From Halomonas lysinitropha (GTDB lineage Bacteria > Pseudomonadota > Gammaproteobacteria > Pseudomonadales > Halomonadaceae): a DNA stretch of 64,000 nt. This document shows positions 51,880 through 59,669 of the stretch, piece by piece. Numbering within the stretch: the stretch's first letter is position 1; the number at the start of each line of letters is the position of its first letter. The notes beneath the pieces are model-generated. The model worked only from the letters and a program-made list of their open reading frames with translations, had not been told where the DNA came from and made no database searches. The position numbers were made by a program, and so were the translations under genes. The stretch covers positions 42,152 to 106,151 of the forward strand of contig NZ_CABVOU010000019.1 in the NCBI RefSeq assembly GCF_902500215.1. Direction: 5' to 3'.

Positions 51880-52872
51880 ATGATCGATCGCGAGGGAATT
51901 GACCAGGGACCGCATCAGGTCATCGATATCGCGGACTGGTATATATATCGAGATTATGAAGTATTTCCAGAGGGGGCACGGGACAAGTCGCTGCGTGTCT
52001 GTCCGGATCCTGCACCCTTTGACTTCTGCTTGCCTGACCATCGTTACCTGTTCAAGGAAGCCATCAAGAGTGCCCAGGATCCTGGCAAGCCCCGTCATCC
52101 AGACCAGTACTGGGCCGAGCTGATCGCCTTTCGCATCGGGCGCTTGATGGGATTGACGCTGCCGCCCGTGTTTGTGGCGATCGACTCGACCCGTGATGAG
52201 CCTGGCACTCTCAATGAGTGGTTCATGGGCTATCCGGGCAGTGGAGATGAACGCCACTTCCCCGGAGGCGACTATATGCAGCGACGCATCCCTGGCTATG
52301 ATCGGGAAAAGGGTAAGGAGCACAACCTGACCACCATCATCGAGCTGAGCCGCATTCTGGAGCGGGGAAGGTGGCTGTCGCATGACTGGCAGCTATATTG
52401 GGGCCTTTGTCTTTGCTTCGATGCCTTGATCGGCAATACCGACCGCCACCAGGAAAACTGGGGGCTGATCTGGAGCGAGGAGGGTCCGACGGCCCGCTTC
52501 ACACCTTACTTCGACAATGGCACCAGCCTTGGCCATGAGTTGTTGCCCCAGAAAATGCAGCGCATGATGCGCGACCCGAAGGAGCTCGCGGGTTATCTGC
52601 GAAGGGGGAAGCATCAGATGCGCTGGTCCAGGGACGACAGGCGCCGCCTGCCGCTGATCGCAGGGGTTACCGATTACTGTCGGCATTTTCCCCATATCCG
52701 ACCGATACTGATAGAACGGCTGCAGGGTTGGTGCGAAGATGCTCTCAGGGATATGCTATACCGCCTCACTCAGTTTGACCTCCCTCATCCGCTTACCTCG
52801 CAACGTGCTGAATTTATTGCCTTCCTGACGCTGACAAGGAGAGAGCAACTGCTACGGGCTCTGGAGAAATAA
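51880..52872 (+). CDS. HipA-like kinase-core protein (no N-terminal subdomain)
   Basis: 330-residue protein with a HipA-type kinase core. Lys59 in HRYLFKEA fits the ATP-binding Lys; Glu79 in YWAELIAFRIGRLMGL the helix Glu; DALIGNTDRHQEN at 181-193 is the catalytic loop (Asp188, Asn193); YFDNGTSLG near 210-218 is the metal-binding Asp loop. It lacks the usual HipA N-terminal subdomain 1. The ATG at 51880 is chosen over in-frame upstream sequence that lies over the promoter region. The next gene starts 2 nt after the stop and carries a HipA-N-like domain, giving a split HipA. No hipB-like HTH gene is next to it. Confidence 0.72.
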   Translation: MIDREGIDQGPHQVIDIADWYIYRDYEVFPEGARDKSLRVCPDPAPFDFCLPDHRYLFKEAIKSAQDPGKPRHPDQYWAELIAFRIGRLMGLTLPPVFVAIDSTRDEPGTLNEWFMGYPGSGDERHFPGGDYMQRRIPGYDREKGKEHNLTTIIELSRILERGRWLSHDWQLYWGLCLCFDALIGNTDRHQENWGLIWSEEGPTARFTPYFDNGTSLGHELLPQKMQRMMRDPKELAGYLRRGKHQMRWSRDDRRRLPLIAGVTDYCRHFPHIRPILIERLQGWCEDALRDMLYRLTQFDLPHPLTSQRAEFIAFLTLTRREQLLRALEK

Positions 52873-52873
52873 C

Positions 52874-53620
52874 ATGACACGCTTTATCGAACATCTGGTG
52901 GAACCACAGCGGCTGCTGCTCTACTGGCAGGCCCGAGATAGCAAGAATCGCTCTCGCTATCGTGTGGGCCAGCTGGTGATGAAGGGCGGCCAGGTAATGC
53001 TCCAGTATGACCAAGGTCCCGAGGTGGCAGAAGCCAAGAAAATGGGCTTTGAAGGCTATCCGGCTTTCCCTCTGAGGCAGCCCGAACACAGCCACCAGGT
53101 GATGGAGGCCTTCAAGCGGCGTCTGCCGCCGAGAAGCCGAGGGGATTTCAGCCGCTATCTGAAACTGCGTGCTATCCAGGCCGAAGCAGAGATCAGTGAC
53201 TTCGCTTTGCTAGGCTATAGCGGTGCGAAGCTACCCAACGATGGCTTCGAACTGGTCCACCCCTTCGACGACGCGCCCGAAGCCTTCGAGATACTGATCG
53301 AAGTGGCCGGGTTCCGCCACGAAGCTGAGCTTGAGGTAGGAGAACTGCAGGAGGGCGATGCGATTCAGTTCGTCACAGAGCCGGGCAATGCTCATGAACG
53401 AACCGCCATTCGCATGGAGAGTGGGGGGCGAAAACTGGGCTACGTGCCCCGGGGATATCTCGATATGCTGCACCGCATGCTGGACCGGGGCGCTAACCTG
53501 GAAGGTGAAGTCTTTCGTATCAACGGCAGCGAAGAACGGCCACTGGTTCATGTGTTGACCCGTATTACACGAGACGACGGGGCGGCGATGCCGGCCCATA
53601 CGCTGAGGATGCAAGCCTAA
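52874..53620 (+). CDS. HipA-N-like / HIRAN-domain partner protein
   Basis: 248 residues in two parts. Residues about 12-100 (LLYWQARDSKNRSRYRVGQL ... FKRRLPPR) resemble HipA N-subdomain 1 (the HipS-like region). Residues about 139-225 form a HIRAN domain: VAGFRHEAELEVGELQEGD, TEPGNAHERTAIRMESGGRKLGYVPRGYLDMLHRML, a pattern that binds DNA 3-prime ends in HLTF. It starts 2 nt after the kinase gene, so they form one operon, followed by a terminator. In HipBST systems a stand-alone HipS acts as antitoxin; here the HIRAN fusion is an added DNA-binding element. Role is inference. Confidence 0.68.
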   Translation: MTRFIEHLVEPQRLLLYWQARDSKNRSRYRVGQLVMKGGQVMLQYDQGPEVAEAKKMGFEGYPAFPLRQPEHSHQVMEAFKRRLPPRSRGDFSRYLKLRAIQAEAEISDFALLGYSGAKLPNDGFELVHPFDDAPEAFEILIEVAGFRHEAELEVGELQEGDAIQFVTEPGNAHERTAIRMESGGRKLGYVPRGYLDMLHRMLDRGANLEGEVFRINGSEERPLVHVLTRITRDDGAAMPAHTLRMQA

Positions 53621-53655
53621 GTACCGGCACGCTGTACGCCCACGCCTCAACACGG

Positions 53656-53697
53656 CCCCCGCCTCTTGGCTCTTACGAGCCTACGCGGGGGTTCTTA
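53656..53697 (+). terminator. Terminator after the HipA-like/HIRAN cassette
   Basis: CCCCCGC (53656-53662) pairs with GCGGGGG (53685-53691), with an inner GGCTC-TTAC-GAGCC hairpin in the loop, followed by TTCTTATT. It ends the cassette 36 bp past its stop. Confidence 0.75.
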
Positions 53698-53875
53698 TTG
53701 TCGATCGTCGCCGATTTGGCCTACCTGATTGAAACGAGTGAAGGTGATGAGCGACTCGGGCATCGACATTCCTTTGCCTCGCATCCGGGGTACACTTTGT
53801 CCGAGTTGCCTGGCCAGCACCATGGCAGCCGGCATCTGAGGGCAACGGCCGAGTCATGGCTTCGAGGAGAAAAAG

Positions 53876-54307
53876 GTGTTCAGGGAATTCAAGGAATTTG
53901 CCGTACGCGGCAACGTGGTGGATATGGCGGTGGGCATCATCATCGGCGGGGCGTTCGGCACCATCGTCTCGAGCCTGGTCAATGACATCCTGATGCCGCC
54001 CATCGGGCTGCTGATGGGCGGGGTCGATTTTTCCGATATCTTCCTGGTGCTCAAGGGCGAAGGGCCCTACGCCACCCTGGCCGATGCCACGGCGGCAGGG
54101 GCGGTGACCATGAACGTGGGAGTGTTCGCCAATAACGTGATCAGCTTCCTGATCGTGGCGTTCGCCGTTTTCATGCTGGTGAAGGTCATCAACCGCCTGC
54201 GCCGTCAGCAGGCCGCGGCGCCGACGGCACCCACCGCCCCACCCGAGGATATCCTGCTGCTACGCGAGATTCGCGACAGTCTCACCAGGCGATCCGAGGA
54301 GCCGTGA
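53876..54307 (+). CDS. mscL: Large-conductance mechanosensitive channel
   Basis: 143-residue channel that opens on membrane tension to release solutes in hypo-osmotic shock. N-terminal helix [45 protein letters not shown] is the MscL core, TM2 is about 80-105 ([21 protein letters not shown]), and the C-terminal bundle ends [13 protein letters not shown]. The start is a GTG at 53876 after GAGGAG. An osmotic release valve is expected in a halotolerant organism. Confidence 0.96.
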   Translation: MFREFKEFAVRGNVVDMAVGIIIGGAFGTIVSSLVNDILMPPIGLLMGGVDFSDIFLVLKGEGPYATLADATAAGAVTMNVGVFANNVISFLIVAFAVFMLVKVINRLRRQQAAAPTAPTAPPEDILLLREIRDSLTRRSEEP

Positions 54308-54335
54308 GCGTCACGGCTGCTCTGGTAGGGCAATG

Positions 54336-54365
54336 AAAAAGTTCCGGCCTGACGCAGGCCGGAAC
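54336..54365 (-). terminator. Rho-independent terminator of the pheC-like gene
   Basis: GTTCCGGCCT (54341-54350) pairs with AGGCCGGAAC (54356-54365), with a 5-nt loop. On the minus strand it is followed by TTTTT (54336-54340). It may also end mscL transcripts from the other side, though the T-run there is weaker. Confidence 0.85.
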
Positions 54366-54405
54366 GCTTGGGTTTCGTGGAGCACTTATTCAACTTTGCC
54401 CCAAT

Positions 54406-55170
54406 TCACTTTGCCAGCATGTGGTCTATGCGCAATTCATCGAGTTCACCGGTTAGCTGCATGCTCTCCAAGATGAAGTTGACGGTGCCCTGCAACCGCT
54501 CGGCATCGGCCTGGATGAGGTAGGCGAGCTGGCTCTTGGTGAACAGCGAGTCGACTAGCGGTGCTGCCAGATCGTCGTCATTGTGAGCATAGAAGAGTGC
54601 TTCGGGGCTGTCGGTTATCATGACGTCGACATCCTTGGCGGCCACCGCCGGCGGAATGTCCAGGTTGCTTTCGATAACAACCACTTCTGCCTGTTCGATG
54701 TTCTCCTTCACGAAGGCTTCGTTGGTTCCGCCGGGATTAACGCCGATACGCACCTCCGGCTGGTCGATATCTTCCAGGGAAGCGAAGCGACCCGCGTTGT
54801 CGGCATGAACCAGGGGAGTCTTTCCGTAGGTCAGGTAGGGATGGGAATAGCGCGCCTCGAGCTGACGGCTGAGGGTTCGGCTGATGCCGCCCATGCCGAT
54901 GTCATACTTGTCTGCCTTCAGATCCTCCATCAGCGTAGGCCAGCTGGTTTTCACGAACTCCAGCTCCAGTTCCATCTTCTCGGCGATGCGTTCAGCCATC
55001 TCGATATCGAATCCTTCATAGGTGCCGTCATCGAGGAAGGTGAAAGGCTTGTAGTCACCGGTCGTACCGACACGGAGGCTTCCGCTGTCCAGGATGGCAT
55101 CGAGATCCCGAGCGGAAGCCCCAAGGCTGGTCATTACCAGGAGGCCAGCAACGATAATATGTTTTAACAT
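54406..55170 (-). CDS. PheC-like periplasmic cyclohexadienyl dehydratase / SBP3-fold protein
   Basis: 254 residues with a signal peptide cut near ASARD. The mature part follows P. aeruginosa PheC: GTTGDYKPFTFLDDGTYEGFDIEMAERIA, SWPTLMEDLKADKYDIGMGGISRTL, PYLTYGKTPLV, and the NPGGTNEAFVKENI motif. PheC converts prephenate or arogenate to phenylpyruvate or Phe in the periplasm; a plain amino-acid-binding protein is the alternative. No ABC permease adjoins, favouring an enzyme. A terminator follows. AT-rich upstream DNA. Confidence 0.75.
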   Translation of the reverse strand: MLKHIIVAGLLVMTSLGASARDLDAILDSGSLRVGTTGDYKPFTFLDDGTYEGFDIEMAERIAEKMELELEFVKTSWPTLMEDLKADKYDIGMGGISRTLSRQLEARYSHPYLTYGKTPLVHADNAGRFASLEDIDQPEVRIGVNPGGTNEAFVKENIEQAEVVVIESNLDIPPAVAAKDVDVMITDSPEALFYAHNDDDLAAPLVDSLFTKSQLAYLIQADAERLQGTVNFILESMQLTGELDELRIDHMLAK

Positions 55171-55269
55171 TATGATTTCTATCCTGAAGTTTAGGTGATT
55201 AATATTTTTTTAATGTAACGATCCAAAGCTAGAGCACCCCTAGGGAGGTGTCAAGAAGCGTCATGCCAG

Positions 55270-56418
55270 CTATCGCCGCCAAGGGTTCTCCATAGCTTCC
55301 AGCTCTGTCGCCCTCTCGCCATCGATCCGCCAGACTTGCTTGAGGCGGCTGACGGTATGGGACCACTTGGGGGTGGTGGGTTTGCAGACGGTGTTCTGGT
55401 TGCCGAAGAGGCCAACCTCACTGAAGGCTTTGTCGCGGCTGACGGTGTAAATCCAACGCACCGGGACCAGGTACTCGGCCTCATCGTCGTCCTTGGCTGG
55501 GTCGATCTGCGGGTAGCCCTCGGTCAGCGTCATTTCCGGGAGAGTTCTGGGTCCTTCCGGGGTGTCGAAGCGGTATTCGTCAGCCCGGCAGCGCTCGCCG
55601 ATCACTTCGCCCACGCCCACGTAGCCGGTCTTGGGGATATAGACCCAGACGCGGTCGCCTTCCGAGAGCATGGCGAGCGTCTTGGAGTACCAGGCAGCAC
55701 CGCCGCCGCAGATAAAGCCGAGGCGCCTGGCATCTTCCCACGGATAGTGAGAGCCGAAGGAGACATAGAACTCACCGTTCCAGGGCTCCTTCTTCGCCTT
55801 GCGGGCGATGGGCTGGGTGGGTTCGTCCGGGTCGATCATCCAGGCGCGGCTGAGGTAGCGGTTGCCGCCATCCTCGAAGGCGGCGAAGAACATGGCATTG
55901 ATCGACAGCTGGGCGTGCTCGTTGAGATAGGTGATGATCCGTTCGCTGCTGGCATCGAGCCGGGTGGCGACCACCACCAGCTGGTGTTCCTGGTTGAGTT
56001 GGATGCCATCAAGCGGGACGCCGAACTTGGCCTCGAAGGCCTCGCCCAGCGTGGCATGTGGCCGGCTATAGCGCTCGGCAAAATCCCGATAGATTTCGAT
56101 CAGTTGGTAGTCGGCCAGGGTGACCACCCAGGAGGCGTAATCGATGGCCTGGGCCACCACGTCGCGTGGGGTCTTGTCACGCTTGAGCTCGATGATGATG
56201 ACGTTGCCGTTGGCATCGATGGCCAGCAGGTCGACCAGCTTGTCGAAGGCGGTGCGCACCTGGCGACCGACCAGCAACCAGTCCCGGTTGAGGATCGCGA
56301 CATCCTGCATGATCTGCTCTTCCAGCAGCCCCTCGTCGGCAAGTCCGGCGGCGCGAAGCTTCCGAGGTGGCTCGCCGGCGCTACCCGCCAGCTTCCAGAT
56401 TCCCTGTTCAATGGCCAT
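55270..56418 (-). CDS. NucS/DUF91-like PD-(D/E)XK nuclease
   Basis: 382 residues. The N-terminal half contains FDKLVDLLAIDANGNVIIIELKRDKTPRDVVAQAIDYASWV, a PD-(D/E)XK core with the catalytic Asp ... Glu-Leu-Lys and QAIDY helix motif as in NucS/DUF91 endonucleases. The C-terminal half (about 200-380) contains YVSFGSHYPWEDARRLGFICGGG and GDRVWVYIPKTGYVGVGEV, which resembles an EVE/PUA-like nucleic-acid domain. It starts 33 bp after hsdS and is on the same strand, so it belongs to the hsd operon. It may be a restriction accessory nuclease; substrate is unknown. Confidence 0.78.
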   Translation of the reverse strand: MAIEQGIWKLAGSAGEPPRKLRAAGLADEGLLEEQIMQDVAILNRDWLLVGRQVRTAFDKLVDLLAIDANGNVIIIELKRDKTPRDVVAQAIDYASWVVTLADYQLIEIYRDFAERYSRPHATLGEAFEAKFGVPLDGIQLNQEHQLVVVATRLDASSERIITYLNEHAQLSINAMFFAAFEDGGNRYLSRAWMIDPDEPTQPIARKAKKEPWNGEFYVSFGSHYPWEDARRLGFICGGGAAWYSKTLAMLSEGDRVWVYIPKTGYVGVGEVIGERCRADEYRFDTPEGPRTLPEMTLTEGYPQIDPAKDDDEAEYLVPVRWIYTVSRDKAFSEVGLFGNQNTVCKPTTPKWSHTVSRLKQVWRIDGERATELEAMENPWRR

Positions 56419-56451
56419 GGAATCTCCCTGTGGTTACACCCGGTAATAAGC

Positions 56452-58080
56452 TCACTGAACGGCCTGCTCCACAACCGCCTCGGCCAAATAAGTGCGGGTC
56501 TCGCCGACCTCGCTCAGGCGCGCCTTGAGTTGGTCGCAAAGGGCCATCAACTCGTCGACTTTTTCGATGGTAGCCTGCTGCGTCGCCATATCTGGCAGTG
56601 CAATAGGAATAGCTTCCACAACCTTCTTGCTGATTTTTGGCATGGTCCCTGATGTTCCGGTCATCCTTTTCCACATAAACTGTCTTGATTTCGGTGCTGA
56701 CAGGTAGAGGGATATGAATCTTGGGTCAGCTTCCTCTTTAACCCTGATTTTCATCATGAGATCGGGGTAAATAAAGCCCGGATGATCCTCACTGATCATG
56801 ACGTTGCAACCAACATGGCTTGAAGCATTTCCTCGTTGGATCAAAATATCTCCATGCCTTAGCCAAAGGTGTGAAGAATTATCCACATCAACTTCGACAT
56901 TTTTGCTTTCGTTGAGATCTAGTTTTCCTTTGGTTGTCGCGCCAAGCTTTAATGCTTTGTAGCCGGTGGCATGGTTGCATTCTTTAGGGGAAAAACCGTT
57001 TCTTGGTCCAAAGGAAAGAATTTTTTTAAGAGGCTTTTCATCTTTGTAGAAAGGAACAAGTCGGCCTTTAGCAGCTAGATCAAGAGTGCTCACCTTTAGC
57101 TTGTCGATGCTGGCTTCGGTGGTGAAGAGGGTATCGAAATGCTCGGCGATGCGGGCCCAGTTTTTGGCCACTTCGGCGGCATCGGCGGAGCTGATCAGAG
57201 CGTCAAGTAGGGTGTCGACCAGCACCTCGTGGGCTTCCAGCTGGTCACCGACCTGCTGCTCCAATCGGTCGCAGAGGGCCATCAGCTCATCGACTTTTTC
57301 GACGATGCGATTCTGCTCAGCCAATGGCGGAAATGGCAGTGGCTCGCCCGCAAAGAAATCTTTTGGGACACGCTTCTGACCAGCGGATCCAGTCATCTTG
57401 TTCTCGCCATTACTCAGAAAGCGAGGGGACTTCAAGCAAAGTAGGATGAACAGTTGGTTCAGAGTTCCTTCGTAGGGACGAGCGACGTGTAGCTCGGTCG
57501 TTCCAGCGCCTATTCCACTTTCTAAGTTGCGAAAGACGGCTGCTTTGCTGTTCTCGAAGCAGGGGGTGATTTTAGCTATTGCGATATCGCCATCTGCGAA
57601 GTGCGTGTAGCCCTTCTTGATTTCTCTCCAAGATCTAGCCTCCTGCTCATGCTCTCCGTGAAATGAGGTGGTTATCATCGGCATTGGAATAAACGATGCG
57701 ATGATTTCATCATCAGCGTCATTTCGTGGATTGATTTGGCTGATATTGCCGAGGCGAGCCCAAGACCATCCTTCTGGCAGCTCAAACGGCATCTCTTCCT
57801 CCGTAATCTCGGGCAGCATCCTAGGCTTCCTGATTCTCCCCTCCTTGACCAGCCGTGCCTTCTCCTCGGCGATACGTTCCAGCAGCACACTGGCGGGCTC
57901 GTCATTTGGGTCCTGTTCCACCAGCTTGCCGCGCACGGCCAGTTCCAGGATCAGCTCACGCAGCTTCTTGATGCCGGTAAGCTCAATCTTCCCGTTGCGA
58001 CCGCGTCCGGCGCTGCTCTTGTGGGTGACCGCGCCGGTCCAGAGGTCGAGGTGCTCGGTGATCAGCTCCCGCGCGCTCAT
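56452..58080 (-). CDS. hsdS: Type I restriction-modification specificity subunit
   Basis: 542-residue specificity subunit. N-terminal conserved region GIKKLRELILELAVRGKLVEQ, first target-recognition domain (about 100-270), central conserved region PLAEQNRIVEKVDELMALCDRLEQQV with its helix, second recognition domain (about 330-500), and a repeat of the conserved helix QQATIEKVDELMALCDQLKARL. It selects the DNA target for HsdM and HsdR. The start overlaps the hsdM stop (ATGA). Recognition-domain DNA is clearly more AT-rich than the conserved parts. Confidence 0.93.
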   Translation of the reverse strand: MSARELITEHLDLWTGAVTHKSSAGRGRNGKIELTGIKKLRELILELAVRGKLVEQDPNDEPASVLLERIAEEKARLVKEGRIRKPRMLPEITEEEMPFELPEGWSWARLGNISQINPRNDADDEIIASFIPMPMITTSFHGEHEQEARSWREIKKGYTHFADGDIAIAKITPCFENSKAAVFRNLESGIGAGTTELHVARPYEGTLNQLFILLCLKSPRFLSNGENKMTGSAGQKRVPKDFFAGEPLPFPPLAEQNRIVEKVDELMALCDRLEQQVGDQLEAHEVLVDTLLDALISSADAAEVAKNWARIAEHFDTLFTTEASIDKLKVSTLDLAAKGRLVPFYKDEKPLKKILSFGPRNGFSPKECNHATGYKALKLGATTKGKLDLNESKNVEVDVDNSSHLWLRHGDILIQRGNASSHVGCNVMISEDHPGFIYPDLMMKIRVKEEADPRFISLYLSAPKSRQFMWKRMTGTSGTMPKISKKVVEAIPIALPDMATQQATIEKVDELMALCDQLKARLSEVGETRTYLAEAVVEQAVQ

Positions 58081-59579
58081 GCCTGCTCCTCATGCTTCTG
58101 TTCCTGCCGCTGAGTGGCATGGCCCAGGGCATCGCCAAGGATGCCCTTGAGCTGGTCGCGCAGTTCCTGGATCTCGGCCTGCTGCTGGGCATATTGCGCC
58201 AGCAGTTCGTCGGGGTCGTGGCTGACCTGTTCGCCTTGGTAGGGGTACTTGATATCCAGGTTGTAGTGGCGCGCCTTGATCTCTTCGATGCCGACCTTCC
58301 AGGCCTGTTCGGTCTCCTCCCGGGTGGCGAAGCCGTCGCTTTCGTCGCCCCACCAGTCGATCTCGGCCTGGAACTCCTCGACCTTCATGGGGCGGGTCTT
58401 GCTGTAGTTCTTCACGCCCTCGGGGTAGGGATGCTCGTAGTACCACACCGCTTCGGTGGGCCGGCCCTTGGTGAAGAACAGCAGGTTGGTCTTGATGCCG
58501 GTGTAGGGATTGAACACGCCGTTGGGCAGCCGGACGATGGTGTGCAGGTTGCACTCGGTCAGCAGCTTCTCCTTGAGGCGCGTCTTCATGCCCTCGCCGA
58601 ACAGGAAACCGTCCGGCAGCACCACCGCGGCGCGGCCGCCCTCCTTGAGCAGGTGGATAAACAGCGTCAGGAAGAGATCAGCAGTTTCGCGGGTGCGGAA
58701 GGCCTGGGGGAAGTTGGTCTCGATGCCGTCCTCCTCCATGCCGCCGAAGGGCGGGTTGGCGACGATGACATCCACCCGCTCCTTGGGGCCCCAGCTGATC
58801 AGCGGGCGCGCCAGGGTGTTGTCGTGCTTGATCTGGCTGGGCACCTCGATGCCGTGAAGGATCAGGTTGGTGGTGGCCAGCAGGTGGGGCAGCGGCTTCT
58901 TCTCCACGCCGTGGATGGTGCGCTGCAGGGTCTGCTCGTCCTGGGGCGTGGTCACGTAGTGCTGGCGCTTGTGCTCGATGGTGCAGGTAAGAAAGCCGCC
59001 GGTGCCGCAGGCTGGGTCCATCACGGCCTCGTCCAGCTTGGGGTCCACCCGGTCGACCATGAAGCGGGTGACCGCCCGCGGGGTGTAGAACTCCCCGGCG
59101 TTGCCGGCGCTCTGCAGGTCCTTGAGGATCTGCTCGTACATGTCGCCCAGCTCATGGCGCTCGCTGGCCTTGTTGAAGTTCACGCCGTCCTGCAGCTTGT
59201 TGATGACCTGGCGCATCAGCTGGCCGGACTTCATGTAGTTGTAGGCGTCCTCGAAGACATTGCGGATCACCACGCCGCGATAGTCGTCGCCGCGAGCCTC
59301 CAGCTGCTGCAGGCCGGGGAAGAGCATGGTGTCGACGAACTCCTTTAGCTCGTCGCCGGTCATGCCTTCGGGGTCGGCGGCCCAATGCCGCCAGCGCAGC
59401 GGCTCGGGGATCGGCGAACGGTAGTCCTCGTTGAACATCTCCCACTCCTGCTCCCGGTCGTCGAAGATCTTGAGGAACAGCATCCAGACCAACTGGCCGA
59501 TACGCTGGGCATCGCCGTCCACGCCGACGTCCTTGCGCATGATGTCCTGGATGGATTTGATGGTCGTGCTGATGGCCAT
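58077..59579 (-). CDS. hsdM: Type I restriction-modification DNA methyltransferase subunit
   Basis: 500-residue N6-adenine methyltransferase. Motif I region AVMDPACGTGGFLTCTIEH (SAM site), motif IV NPPFGG in IVANPPFGGMEEDG, and conserved FYTPRAVTRFMVDRV. It methylates host DNA at the HsdS target. The ATG at 59579 is used rather than a start 51 nt upstream. It overlaps hsdS and lies 90 bp after hsdR. Confidence 0.95.
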   Translation of the reverse strand: MAISTTIKSIQDIMRKDVGVDGDAQRIGQLVWMLFLKIFDDREQEWEMFNEDYRSPIPEPLRWRHWAADPEGMTGDELKEFVDTMLFPGLQQLEARGDDYRGVVIRNVFEDAYNYMKSGQLMRQVINKLQDGVNFNKASERHELGDMYEQILKDLQSAGNAGEFYTPRAVTRFMVDRVDPKLDEAVMDPACGTGGFLTCTIEHKRQHYVTTPQDEQTLQRTIHGVEKKPLPHLLATTNLILHGIEVPSQIKHDNTLARPLISWGPKERVDVIVANPPFGGMEEDGIETNFPQAFRTRETADLFLTLFIHLLKEGGRAAVVLPDGFLFGEGMKTRLKEKLLTECNLHTIVRLPNGVFNPYTGIKTNLLFFTKGRPTEAVWYYEHPYPEGVKNYSKTRPMKVEEFQAEIDWWGDESDGFATREETEQAWKVGIEEIKARHYNLDIKYPYQGEQVSHDPDELLAQYAQQQAEIQELRDQLKGILGDALGHATQRQEQKHEEQA

Positions 59580-59669
59580 GAGTCTCGAGTTTCCTTGGTA
59601 TCTAGTGCGATGATGCCGGCGTATCCACAAGGGATGGCCGGCACCAGGATGTGCATAGTTTAACCGCGA

